A stretch of DNA of 64,000 bases from positions 1,612,001 through 1,676,000 of the forward strand of contig NZ_SJJZ01000001.1 in assembly GCF_004331345.1 (NCBI RefSeq), written 5' to 3'. Of this stretch, positions 1 to 7,911 are shown one piece after another; position 1 is the stretch's first letter; every line of letters starts with the position of its first letter. Position numbers and translations under genes: made by a program. The DNA comes from Kribbella soli. GTDB lineage: Bacteria > Actinomycetota > Actinomycetes > Propionibacteriales > Kribbellaceae. The notes under the pieces are model-generated. The model was not told where the DNA came from. It was given only the letters and a program-made list of their open reading frames with translations, and did not search any database.

Positions 1-324
1 GTAGATCTCGAACAGCCCGCCCGGGTGCTCCAGCCGCCGCAGCATCCGCAGGTCGATCGCGTCGCCGGACAGTACGTCGACATCCGCGGACCGCACGAGC
101 ACCACGTCGGAGGCCGGTGAATCGGCCAGCAGCGCCGACACCGGTACACCGAGAGCGTTCGACAAACTGAACACTGTCTCGATCGTCGGGTTGCCCGCGC
201 CGGACTCGAGCTGTGACAGCGTGCCCTTCGCGATCCCGGACCGCCGGGCGAGTTCGGACAGCGAGATGCCCTGTTCGTCCCGCCGCGCCCGCAGGTTCGT
301 CCCGAGAAGTTTTCCCGCACCCAT
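1..324 (-). CDS. XRE-family regulator, probably with C-terminal cupin (partial, runs off the window)
   Basis: The minus strand from the ATG at 324 reads into the window edge, giving about 108 residues. The N-terminus is a helix-turn-helix of the XRE type: LSELARRSGIAKGTLSQLE followed by NPTIETVFSLSNALGVPVS. This DNA-binding part is followed by the start of a second domain, as in XRE-cupin regulators, but the cupin itself lies outside the window. It is transcribed away from the large palindrome at 361-524. The regulated target cannot be seen here. Confidence 0.8.
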   Translation of the reverse strand, partial: MGAGKLLGTNLRARRDEQGISLSELARRSGIAKGTLSQLESGAGNPTIETVFSLSNALGVPVSALLADSPASDVVLVRSADVDVLSGDAIDLRMLRRLEHPGGLFEIY

Positions 325-360
325 CGCCGTCACAGCCCGGAGCATGCCACATCGAGGCGG

Positions 361-524
361 AGAGGGCGTCTGAGAACCCTGCGCCGTAGCGAGCAGGTGC
401 TCGGCGGAGTGCCTCGGTGTGCTGGAGGGAAGGGTTCGATGCGGAGCATCGTTCCCTTTCCTCCAGTGCAGCGAGGTGCCCGCCGAGTGCCGCGCAGTAG
501 GCGCAGGGTTCTCAGACGCCCTCT
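361..524. repeat. 164-bp palindromic element
   Basis: The outer arms (361-385 and 500-524) are perfect 25-bp inverted repeats. Shorter imperfect inverted repeats continue inward (CTCGGCGG, TGCCTCG, GTGCTGGAGG and their partners) to a centre around CGATGCggaGCATCG. The element lies between an outward-reading regulator and a secreted-protein gene and codes for nothing. No clear target-site duplication is visible. It could be a MITE-like or REP-like element or a two-way terminator. Confidence 0.7.
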
Positions 525-573
525 AAACTTCGGATCCGTTGTGCGCATCAACCTCATGAGAGGAATGGTGACG

Positions 574-1461
574 ATGATCTACCCGAAGCTCCTGCGAGGC
601 CTCCCGGCCCTCGTTCTGCCCTTGTCCCTGCTAGTTGCCCCGAGCTCTGCGACAGCCGCACCGACTGCGACCGCCTGCACGATGGACCTCGGTTCCGTGA
701 CCAGCCAAGGCGTCGTTCAATACCGCACCGTGACCGCCACCCAGCCCCTGTCCGTCTCCGCGGTCCAGCGGCAGGTCGAGGTCTTCGCCCCCGGCGAGGC
801 CCGCCTGAGCACGATCTGGAACTGGAGCCGCAACCTGCCGTCGCTGGAGTCCGGCATCGTGGTCAAGAACACAGGTGTCATCGGACAGGCGTCGTACAAC
901 TCCAACACCGCCGAGCCGGCGGACCCGACGTTCACCCAGGTGAGCGCCGGCTGGGGCGCGTACTCGGCCATCGGCCTGTCGGTCGACGATGAGCGCCGTA
1001 CGGCGCGGAACCAGTTCTACGGGCTCAGCAACGGGACGGTGCGCCGCTGGGTCATCAACTCGTTCGGCTGGACCCCGACCGGTCAGACCGGTGGCTTCAG
1101 CGCCGTGAAGACGTGGGCGTTGCTGGGCCAGTCCACGACGTACGACACGTTCCTGGCCACGACCCGTGGCGGCGCGCTGTTCACGGTCCGGCTGCCACTG
1201 ACCAAGACGATGACGCCGGTCGTCAAGCAGGTCCGTTCGGGCACCTGGCAGGCGTTCGACTACCTGATCGCCCAGCGATGCGGCCAGGTGAGCACGCTCC
1301 TGACCGCGATCGACAAGGACACCGGCGCCGCGTACCTGTACGCGATGAGCCACGCGAACGGCCCGTCGACGGTCATCAAACTGCTGGGCAAGCTCCCCGG
1401 CACGTACACCGATCCGATCTACTTCCTCCGCACCAACGGCACCTATCTGCGCGGCGAGTGA
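574..1461 (+). CDS. Secreted protein of unknown function
   Basis: The protein is about 295 residues. It opens with a clear signal peptide: a short basic start, a hydrophobic stretch PALVLPLSLLVAP, and an Ala-rich cleavage region ending SATAAP. The rest looks like a soluble repeat-containing fold with recurring W/Y-rich segments (STIWNWSR, WGAYSAIGLSV, TWQAFDYLI), reminiscent of tachylectin-like beta-propellers; that resemblance is by eye only. The ATG at 574 was chosen because AGAGGA lies about 10 bases upstream; ATGs at 556 and 565 are alternatives. I do not recognise a function. Confidence 0.7.
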   Translation: MIYPKLLRGLPALVLPLSLLVAPSSATAAPTATACTMDLGSVTSQGVVQYRTVTATQPLSVSAVQRQVEVFAPGEARLSTIWNWSRNLPSLESGIVVKNTGVIGQASYNSNTAEPADPTFTQVSAGWGAYSAIGLSVDDERRTARNQFYGLSNGTVRRWVINSFGWTPTGQTGGFSAVKTWALLGQSTTYDTFLATTRGGALFTVRLPLTKTMTPVVKQVRSGTWQAFDYLIAQRCGQVSTLLTAIDKDTGAAYLYAMSHANGPSTVIKLLGKLPGTYTDPIYFLRTNGTYLRGE

Positions 1462-2514
1462 TCACGGGATGACGCGGCGCCTGCGCAGGTCGGCGAAGAT
1501 GCCGTAGAACATCTGCTCGGTGTCGACGTACTCGTGGAAGCCGGCCCGGCGTGACTTCGAGGCATCGGCGAAGAAGTCGTAGTCCCACCCGAACACGAAG
1601 TCGGCGAACGGCCAGGACGACACCTCGGCGAACGACGTCGAGGTCAGGCCGTGGGACACCTGCAACTGCTTCCAGACCGGCTCCTTGTCCGCCATCACGT
1701 CCTGCAGTGACAGCTGCAGCGGCGGCGCGACCTCCAGGTCGAACCAGGCGCCGAGCTTGGGCCACATCTCGCTCCAGCGGAACAGGTCGCCGTTCGTGAT
1801 GTTGAACGCCTGATTCGCGGCCGCCGGCGCGGTCGCCGCCCAGACCGTTGCCTTCGCCAACAATCCGGCGTCGGTCAGTTCGAGCAACGAGTGGTACGCG
1901 CCGGGCTTGCCGGGGAAGCGCAGCGGTACGCCGAGGTCCTTCGACAGCGACGCATAGACGGCGATCGCGACCGCAAGGTTCATCGGGTTGCCGAGCGCGG
2001 ACCCGCCTACCACGGACGGGCGCAACGCCGACCACGTCCACGCCTTGCCCTGCTGACGTTCCTCCAGGAAACGCTGCTGATCGACATTGAACTCCGGCGG
2101 CAGATGCGGCGGATCGTCCTCCCGGGCCGGCGTCTTGAACGGCCCGAGATGGGCGCCGTACACCTTGTAGCCCTGCATCAGGCTGACGTGCCGCAGTCCG
2201 CGCGCGACCGGCTCGATCGCGTCGACGACGTTGACCAGCATCGCGAGGTTCGGCGCGACGAGCTCGGCCCAGGTCGGCCGGTCCTGGTACGCGACGTAGA
2301 AGACGTGCGTCACATCGGTGAGCCCGGACAGTTTGTCCCGGGTGTCGTCCGGGTCCAGCAGATCGACGGCCACCTGCCGTACCCGCCCAGGTACGTCGGT
2401 ACCGCCGCGACGCGACAGCCCGATCACCCTCCAGTCGGGCAGCGACGCCAGATGCTCCACCAGATTCGTCCCGATCACGCCTCGGGAACCGACCACCAAC
2501 GCAACGTTCTCCAT
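1462..2514 (-). CDS. SDR family oxidoreductase, PRISE / progesterone 5-beta-reductase-like
   Basis: This 350-residue protein starts with an NADP-binding Rossmann segment of the extended SDR type (VALVVGSRGVIGTNLVEHL, then GLSRRGG). The mid-region VSLMQGYKVYGAHLG fits the Y-x3-K region of the PRISE (iridoid synthase-like) subfamily, which reduces activated C=C bonds of enones. The C-terminal WPFADFVFGWDYDFFADASKSR also fits that family. It is divergently transcribed from a LysR regulator at 2586, with a candidate LysR site between them, so the regulator probably controls it. The natural substrate is not visible. Confidence 0.8.
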   Translation of the reverse strand: MENVALVVGSRGVIGTNLVEHLASLPDWRVIGLSRRGGTDVPGRVRQVAVDLLDPDDTRDKLSGLTDVTHVFYVAYQDRPTWAELVAPNLAMLVNVVDAIEPVARGLRHVSLMQGYKVYGAHLGPFKTPAREDDPPHLPPEFNVDQQRFLEERQQGKAWTWSALRPSVVGGSALGNPMNLAVAIAVYASLSKDLGVPLRFPGKPGAYHSLLELTDAGLLAKATVWAATAPAAANQAFNITNGDLFRWSEMWPKLGAWFDLEVAPPLQLSLQDVMADKEPVWKQLQVSHGLTSTSFAEVSSWPFADFVFGWDYDFFADASKSRRAGFHEYVDTEQMFYGIFADLRRRRVIP

Positions 2515-2543
2515 ACCCAACAGCCTTGCTGACCTGCGGAGAT

Positions 2544-2562
2544 AAAACCAACGCATAGTTTT
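2544..2562. promoter_or_regulatory. Candidate LysR operator between divergent SDR and LysR genes
   Basis: AAAAC and GTTTT form an inverted repeat with a 9-base spacer in the 71-base gap between the two divergent starts. Its AT-rich arms stand out in the GC-rich surroundings, and the layout matches the usual place for a LysR-type regulator to bind. Confidence 0.5.
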
Positions 2563-2585
2563 CACCGAAGCCATAAGCTGAAGAC

Positions 2586-3479
2586 ATGGCAACGCTTCGG
2601 CAGCTCGAGTACCTCGTCACCGTGGTCGACCACGGCTCGTTCACGAAGGCCGCCGAGCTCCTGCACGTCACCCAGCCCGCGCTCTCCCACCAGATCCGGA
2701 CTCTCGAACGTTCGGCCGGTGGACCGTTGCTCGAGCGACTCCCCCGCAGCGTCCGCCTCACGCCGACGGGCCGCGCGATGCTCCCACATGCCCGCGCCGC
2801 CCTGGCCGACGCGGAACGGGCTCGCTGCGCCGCCCGGCAAGCCGCCGGACTCGAGGTCGGCGAGCTGCAGATCGCGACGCTCTACTCGATCACCTTGGGC
2901 GTGCTGCCGGCCGCGCTCCGCGAGTGGCGACGCACCCGCCCGAACGTCGGCATCCGCCTGTTCGAGCACCGGCACACCGACGAGCTCGTCGACGCGATGA
3001 ACGCCGGCGAAGCCGACCTCGCCGTCGGCCCCGAGCCGCCGAACTGGCCCGGTATCACGCGTGCGCTCGGCACCGAAGAACTCGTCGTCGTGGTCGCCGC
3101 CGACGATCCCGCAGCGACCGGAGACACCGTCAAGCTGCAGGATCTCGCGGACCGCTCCTGGGTTCACTACGCACCAGGTCACGGCCTCGCCGACGTCCTC
3201 GACAACGCTTGCGCACAAGCCGGATTCGAGCCGCGCATCGCCGTACGGACCGAACAGACCGCCGCCGCGCCCGCGCTGGCCGCAGCAGGCCTCGGCCCCG
3301 CATTGGTCCCCGACAACATCCTGCCGAAGGACTTCGACGGCCACATCCTGCATCCGGAGCCCGCAGTACGCCGGATGCTCACGGCGTACACGCGCGGTGA
3401 ACCAGATCCGCTCGCCGCCGCGTTCATCGACGTACTGTTTCGATCCGCGGGCATCCGGGCACGCGAAGGTGATGCCTGA
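2586..3479 (+). CDS. LysR family transcriptional regulator
   Basis: The protein is 297 residues, normal for the family. The N-terminal winged HTH reads LRQLEYLVTVVDHGSFTKAAELLHVTQPALSHQI, followed by a substrate-binding-like effector domain (VGELQIATLYSI onward). It is divergent from the SDR oxidoreductase, the classic arrangement for a LysR regulator and its target. Its stop codon overlaps the start of the downstream cation efflux gene by 8 bases, so the two are probably co-transcribed. Confidence 0.92.
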   Translation: MATLRQLEYLVTVVDHGSFTKAAELLHVTQPALSHQIRTLERSAGGPLLERLPRSVRLTPTGRAMLPHARAALADAERARCAARQAAGLEVGELQIATLYSITLGVLPAALREWRRTRPNVGIRLFEHRHTDELVDAMNAGEADLAVGPEPPNWPGITRALGTEELVVVVAADDPAATGDTVKLQDLADRSWVHYAPGHGLADVLDNACAQAGFEPRIAVRTEQTAAAPALAAAGLGPALVPDNILPKDFDGHILHPEPAVRRMLTAYTRGEPDPLAAAFIDVLFRSAGIRAREGDA

Positions 3480-4404
3480 CAAAGAGTCGGACGCCACAGT
3501 CCTCCTGGCCGGTACGGCGAATCTCGCGATCGCGATCGCGAAGATCGTCGCCGGTCTGCTCTCCGGCTCGACCGCGCTGCTCGCCGAGGCGGCGCACTCC
3601 GTCGCCGACACGCTGAATCAGGCGTTCCTGCTGACCGCGCTGCATCGCAGCCGTAAGCCTGCCGATGCGCGGCATCCCTTCGGCTACGGGATGGAACGGT
3701 ACTTCTGGTCGCTGCTCGCCGCGGTCAGCATCCTGGTGCTCGGCGCCGGCTTCTCGATCACGGAAGGCGTTCGCTCGATCCTCGACCCGCAGCCGATCGC
3801 GGCGCCGCAGGTGATCTACCCGGTGCTCGCGATCTCGTTCCTGTTCGAGGGATCGTCCTGGCTGCGCGCCATCGTCCAGTTGCGGCGAGAGGCCCGCGAG
3901 GCGGGCATATCGATCCGCAAGCAGCTGCGCCTCGCCGAACCAGCCGTCAAGACGGTCGCCTTCGAGGACTCGGCCGCGCTGATCGGCCTGCTGATCGCCG
4001 CGGTCGGGGTCACCATGGCCGTCGTCACCGGCGAGCACATCTGGGACGGTGCGGCATCGATCGCGATCGGCGTACTGCTGATGGTGGTCGCGTTCACGCT
4101 CGGCCGCGACAACAAGGCGATGCTGATCGGGCGTGCGCTGCCGGCCGAGACCCGGCGCGGGCTCCGCGAGCTGATCGGCGGCACGCCGGGTATCGACGCA
4201 GTCGTCGAGCTGCTCACGTTGCAGTTGGCGCCGGACCAGGTCCTGGTGGTCGCGACCGTCGACCTGGACGACTCCGAGACCACCGGCGCCGCCGTCGAGC
4301 AGCTGGCCGAGCAGATCGACAGGGACGTGCGCGAGGCGTTCCCGATGGTGCGCCACCTCTATCTCGACCCGACCCCCGCGGACGTGCGTCAGCGTTCGTC
4401 GTGA
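3472..4404 (+). CDS. Cation diffusion facilitator (CDF) family transporter
   Basis: The 310-residue membrane protein begins VLLAGTANLAIAIAKIVAGLLSGSTALLAEAAHSVADTLNQ, the first two CDF helices including the HSxxD metal-binding pattern (AHSVAD). A second metal site, FEDSAALIGLLIA, occurs in helix 5 as in divergent CDFs where the usual HxxxD is changed. The C-terminal cytoplasmic domain (IDAVVELLTLQLAPDQVLVV) fits the family. It exports divalent metals, probably Zn, Fe or Mn. It overlaps the LysR stop by 8 bases, and its 3' end overlaps the convergent small gene by 16 bases. Confidence 0.88.
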   Translation: MPDKESDATVLLAGTANLAIAIAKIVAGLLSGSTALLAEAAHSVADTLNQAFLLTALHRSRKPADARHPFGYGMERYFWSLLAAVSILVLGAGFSITEGVRSILDPQPIAAPQVIYPVLAISFLFEGSSWLRAIVQLRREAREAGISIRKQLRLAEPAVKTVAFEDSAALIGLLIAAVGVTMAVVTGEHIWDGAASIAIGVLLMVVAFTLGRDNKAMLIGRALPAETRRGLRELIGGTPGIDAVVELLTLQLAPDQVLVVATVDLDDSETTGAAVEQLAEQIDRDVREAFPMVRHLYLDPTPADVRQRSS

Positions 4405-4577
4405 CCCCAGTTGGCGACGATGACGGCGATCGGCGGCAGTACGGCGGCGACTGCGCTCATCCCGACGGCTGCCGGGATCGAGAACAGGCGTACGACGAAC
4501 CACGCCAGGATGATCAGCGTCAGGCAGCTGCCCATCAACAGGACGTAGAGCTTGCGATTGTCGTACCGGCGGGCCAT
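4389..4577 (-). CDS. Small two-helix membrane protein, DUF3099-like
   Basis: This 62-residue protein has a basic N-terminus (ARRYDNRKLY), two membrane segments (VLLMGSCLTLIILAWFVVRL and a second from about residue 34) and a short tail ANWGHDER. The pattern resembles the actinobacterial DUF3099 family. It follows the MarR gene by a single base and is probably co-transcribed with it. Its end overlaps the convergent CDF transporter. The function is unknown. Confidence 0.6.
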   Translation of the reverse strand: MARRYDNRKLYVLLMGSCLTLIILAWFVVRLFSIPAAVGMSAVAAVLPPIAVIVANWGHDER

Positions 4578-4578
4578 G

Positions 4579-5028
4579 TCAGACCGTCAGCGGGAGCTTC
4601 CCCAGCGCGGTGACCAGCGGGGACAGCTCAGGTAGCTCGGCGGCATGCTCCAACGCAGACGTCAGTACGGCGTCGTGGGTCGGCTGGGCCTGGTCGAGCA
4701 GCTCGCGGCCGGCCTCGGTGACCTCTGTGTAGATGCCACGCCGGTCCGTCGGGCACAGGTACCGCTGCAGCAGCTTGCGGTCCTCCAGCCGGTTCACCAG
4801 GCGGGTGGTAGCGGACTGGCTGAGCACCACCGCGTTCGACAGCTGGTTCATCCGCAGGTGGTAGTCGTCCTGCCGCGCCAGCACGTCCAGCACGCTGTAC
4901 TCACTCACCGACAGCCCGTGCTGCTTCTGCAGCGCGCGCTCCAGCTCGTCCTCGATCCGGGCGTGCAGCGCCGCCAGGGTCCGCCACCCCTGCGCCCGCG
5001 CCTCCGCGGCGCCATCCGGTAGTCCCAC
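4579..5028 (-). CDS. MarR family transcriptional regulator
   Basis: The 149-residue protein has the MarR winged helix: LSVSEYSVLDVLARQ, MNQLSNAVVLSQSATTRLVNRLEDRKLL and the wing YLCPTDRRGIYTEVTEAG. It is divergent from a DHA1-type efflux pump, so it is most likely a repressor of that pump and of itself. A TTGC-N4-GCAA motif lies in the shared upstream region. Confidence 0.92.
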   Translation of the reverse strand: MGLPDGAAEARAQGWRTLAALHARIEDELERALQKQHGLSVSEYSVLDVLARQDDYHLRMNQLSNAVVLSQSATTRLVNRLEDRKLLQRYLCPTDRRGIYTEVTEAGRELLDQAQPTHDAVLTSALEHAAELPELSPLVTALGKLPLTV

Positions 5029-5052
5029 GACACCTCCACTTGAACTTCATGC

Positions 5053-5064
5053 TTGCATGCGCAA
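5053..5064. promoter_or_regulatory. Candidate MarR operator
   Basis: TTGCATGCGCAA lies 24 bases upstream of the MarR start and is followed by related TTGTGCAATAG and TATGCAACTAT stretches up to about 5102. These repeated TGCAA/TTGCA half-sites in the gap between MarR and the MFS pump are a plausible binding region. Confidence 0.4.
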
Positions 5065-5152
5065 TCATAGCGCTTGTGCAATAGCCCGCGTATGCAACTA
5101 TCGCGCACGCCGGTAACAGTCATAAGACTACATTCGAGGGAGAGAAGAACCC

Positions 5153-6337
5153 ATGCCCGCGGCCTTGCTCGCGCTCGCTATCGGAGCGTTCGGGATCGGG
5201 ACTACCGAATTCGTCATCATGGGGCTGCTGCCCGAGGTCGCCACCGACTTCGGCATCAGCATCCCGTCCGCCGGACTGCTCATCTCCGGCTACGCGCTCG
5301 GCGTGGTGGTCGGCGCCCCGCTGCTCACCGCGATCGGCTCCAAGGTCTCCCGCAAGACCGTGCTGATCGCGCTGATGGGCGTCTTCATCGCCGGCAACCT
5401 GGTCTCCGCGGTCGCCCCGTCGTACGGCGTTCTGATGACCGGGCGGATCGTGGCGGCGCTGTCCCACGGCGCGTTCTTCGGCGTCGGGTCCGTGGTCGCG
5501 GCGTCGTTGGTCCCGAAGGCGAAGCAGGCGAGCGCGATCGCGCTGATGTTCACCGGGCTGACGGTCGCCAACGTGCTCGGCGTACCGGGTGGGACCGCGC
5601 TCGGCCAGCAGTTCGGCTGGCGGTCGACGTTCTGGGCGGTGACTGCGCTCGGTGTGATCGGGCTGCTCGGCATCGTGTTCCTGGTGCCGCGGCAGGACAC
5701 TACGGAAGGTCCTGGGCTGCGTAGCGAGTTGGCGGTGTTCAAGAACCTGCAGGTATGGCTCGCGTTGGCGATGACCGCACTGGGCTTCGCTGGGGTGTTC
5801 GCATCCTTCACCTACATCGCACCGATGATGACCGAGGTCGCGGGCTTCTCCTCCGGTGCGGTGACCTGGCTGCTCGTGCTGTTCGGCGGTGGGCTCGTTG
5901 TAGGCAACCTGCTAGGTGGCAGAGCAGCGGACCGGTCGCTGATGCCGAGTCTGTACCTGATCCTGGCGCTACTGGCCGCCGTACTGGTCGTCTTCGTGTT
6001 CACTGCGCACGCCAAGCTCCCCTCTGCTGTGACGATCGCGCTCTTCGGTGCTGCTGGGTTCGCCACTGTCGCTCCGCTGCAGAAACGAGTAATGGACAAG
6101 GCGAAGGGCGCTCCGGCGCTGGCGTCCGCGGCCAACATCGCCGCGTTCAACCTCGGCAACGCTGCCGGCGCGTACCTCGGTGGACTCACCATCGAGCGCG
6201 GCCTCGGCTACACAGCGCCCAACTGGGTCGGCGCTGCGCTGGCTGTCGCCGGTCTGCTTGTCGCCCTCGTCTCCGGCCTGCTGGACCGCCGCCACCCCAG
6301 CCAGGCCCCTGCACTAGTACTTGAAGGAAGCCACTGA
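5153..6337 (+). CDS. MFS transporter, DHA1 family (drug efflux, Cmx/AraJ-like)
   Basis: The 394-residue protein has about twelve membrane segments. Its first helix FGIGTTEFVIMGLLPEVATDFGIS is typical of the DHA1 efflux group that includes chloramphenicol and arabinose exporters. The motif A loop reads GSKVSRKTVLIALMG, and motif C-like glycines occur in GVPGGTALGQQFGWRSTFW. The start is supported by GAGGGAGAG upstream. It overlaps the downstream aldo-keto reductase by one base (TGATG), so the two are one transcript, probably under the divergent MarR. Confidence 0.9.
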   Translation: MPAALLALAIGAFGIGTTEFVIMGLLPEVATDFGISIPSAGLLISGYALGVVVGAPLLTAIGSKVSRKTVLIALMGVFIAGNLVSAVAPSYGVLMTGRIVAALSHGAFFGVGSVVAASLVPKAKQASAIALMFTGLTVANVLGVPGGTALGQQFGWRSTFWAVTALGVIGLLGIVFLVPRQDTTEGPGLRSELAVFKNLQVWLALAMTALGFAGVFASFTYIAPMMTEVAGFSSGAVTWLLVLFGGGLVVGNLLGGRAADRSLMPSLYLILALLAAVLVVFVFTAHAKLPSAVTIALFGAAGFATVAPLQKRVMDKAKGAPALASAANIAAFNLGNAAGAYLGGLTIERGLGYTAPNWVGAALAVAGLLVALVSGLLDRRHPSQAPALVLEGSH

Positions 6338-7164
6338 TGATCCCCGCCGTGAAGCTCAACAACGACGTCGAGATGCCCCAGCTCGGGTACGGCGTCTTCC
6401 AGGTCCCGAACGACGAAACGGCTGCTGCCGTGACGCATGCGCTCGACGCCGGCTACCGCAGCATCGACACTGCGACGGCGTACCAGAACGAGGCAGGTGT
6501 CGGTCAGGCGCTCGCTGCGTCCGGAATCGCCCGGAGCGACCTGTTCATCACCACCAAGCTGTGGAACGCGGACCAGGGCTACGACTCCACACTGAAGGCT
6601 TTCGACCAGAGCCTGTCCCTGCTGGGCCTGGAGCACCTGGACCTGTACCTCATCCACTGGCCGACCCCGGCACGCGACCTGTACGTCGCCAGCTGGCGTG
6701 CACTGGAGCAGCTGTACGCCGACGGTCGCGTGCGCGCGATCGGCGTCTCCAACTTCCAGCCGGAGCACCTGGACCGTCTCGCGCAGTCCTCCCGCATCAC
6801 CCCGGCCGTCAACCAGGTCGAGCTGCATCCGTACCTGCGGCAGGACGAGGTCCGCGCGTACGGCGCTGACTTCGGCATCCGTACCGAGGCCTGGAGCCCG
6901 CTGGCGAAGGGCGGCGCGCTGCTCAACGAGACCGTGGTCGCCAAGCTGGCAACGCTCTACGACCGCACGCCGGCCCAGATCGTCCTCCGCTGGCACCTGC
7001 AGCTCGGCAACGTCGTCATCCCGAAGTCCGTCACCCCGTCCCGCATCCGCGAGAACCTCGACGTCTTCGACTTCACCCTCACCGAAGACGACCTCACCAC
7101 CATCAGCACCCTGCACCGCGGCGAACGCACCGGCCCGGACCCGGACACCTTCAACGTCGCCTAG
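6337..7164 (+). CDS. Aldo/keto reductase (2,5-diketo-D-gluconate reductase-like)
   Basis: The 275-residue TIM barrel has the AKR signatures GYRSIDTATAYQNEAGVG (catalytic Asp and Tyr), ITTKLWNADQG (catalytic Lys) and LDLYLIHWPTP (catalytic His). The NADPH-binding end is VIPKSVTPSRIRENLDVFDF. Such enzymes reduce aldehydes and ketones. Translational overlap with the MFS pump suggests that the pair handles the same toxic compound by export and reduction; that is inferred from position. Confidence 0.92.
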   Translation: MIPAVKLNNDVEMPQLGYGVFQVPNDETAAAVTHALDAGYRSIDTATAYQNEAGVGQALAASGIARSDLFITTKLWNADQGYDSTLKAFDQSLSLLGLEHLDLYLIHWPTPARDLYVASWRALEQLYADGRVRAIGVSNFQPEHLDRLAQSSRITPAVNQVELHPYLRQDEVRAYGADFGIRTEAWSPLAKGGALLNETVVAKLATLYDRTPAQIVLRWHLQLGNVVIPKSVTPSRIRENLDVFDFTLTEDDLTTISTLHRGERTGPDPDTFNVA

Positions 7165-7865
7165 CGAGTCTTGGGGACGGCAATCACCACGGCGTTGCTG
7201 AGGTAGCCCGTTCCGTCCCAGTCTTCGCAGGTGACGAGCACGAGCCGCCCCCGGACACCCTGGCTGAAGATCTGCTGGGCCTGCTTGGCCAGCGCCTTCT
7301 TGCGATAAATAGCCACCGCCGTGACGACGTACTCGATCGTCCCGTGCCGAGTCCTGACGGAGACCCTGTCACCCGCCCTCAGCCGGTCCAGGTCGTCGAA
7401 TGCGCCTCCGCCGGTGTGCACGGTGTGACCGGTGATGACCGCGGAACCCTTGGTCGCTCCCGGCCGGGCACCATCGGACCACCAGCCGACCAGCCGCGGG
7501 TTCGACGGCGGGATGAGTGAACCACCACGGGCGCGGATCGAGAGCACGCGCGCGGACATCCCGAGGCTGGGTACTGACAGCGAGATCGGGTCCCCGGGCC
7601 GGACCCGCGCCGTACTCAGGACCTCCGCCGGGGGTGTTTCCTGCGGCGTGGTCGGCTGAGTAGTCGGCTCAAGGGTCTGCTGCGAGGTAGAGCCTGGAGA
7701 CGGCGTCCGGCCCGGCACGACGGACGTCGTACCGGGCCGCTGCGTCGCTGAGGACGGGCCGGCAGCGGGCTGCTGCCGACCTTCGTCAGAGTTGTTCATC
7801 CTGATCTGGACGTAACCGCCGATCAGGAGGAGTACGACGCCGACCGCCAGCGCCGAGATCGTCAA
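7161..7865 (-). CDS. Class F sortase with altered active-site tail
   Basis: The protein has an N-terminal membrane anchor (ISALAVGVVLLLIGGYVQI), a Pro/Thr/Ser-rich stretch and a sortase domain. Catalytic His is in AVITGHTVH and Cys in LVTCEDWDG. Class F sortases normally continue Y-R-x-N-V-V; here the tail reads GYLSNAVV, so the expected Arg is a Leu. The TTG at 7865 is the nearest usable start. The same frame is open back to the upstream stop at 7912 and encodes a plausible basic cytoplasmic tail (EISGKRRRQGRARSSW), so the true start may be a rare codon near 7918. The neighbour upstream is its likely wall-protein substrate. Confidence 0.85.
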   Translation of the reverse strand: MTISALAVGVVLLLIGGYVQIRMNNSDEGRQQPAAGPSSATQRPGTTSVVPGRTPSPGSTSQQTLEPTTQPTTPQETPPAEVLSTARVRPGDPISLSVPSLGMSARVLSIRARGGSLIPPSNPRLVGWWSDGARPGATKGSAVITGHTVHTGGGAFDDLDRLRAGDRVSVRTRHGTIEYVVTAVAIYRKKALAKQAQQIFSQGVRGRLVLVTCEDWDGTGYLSNAVVIAVPKTR

Positions 7866-7911
7866 CCACGACGATCGGGCACGACCCTGGCGGCGGCGCT
7901 TGCCGGATATC

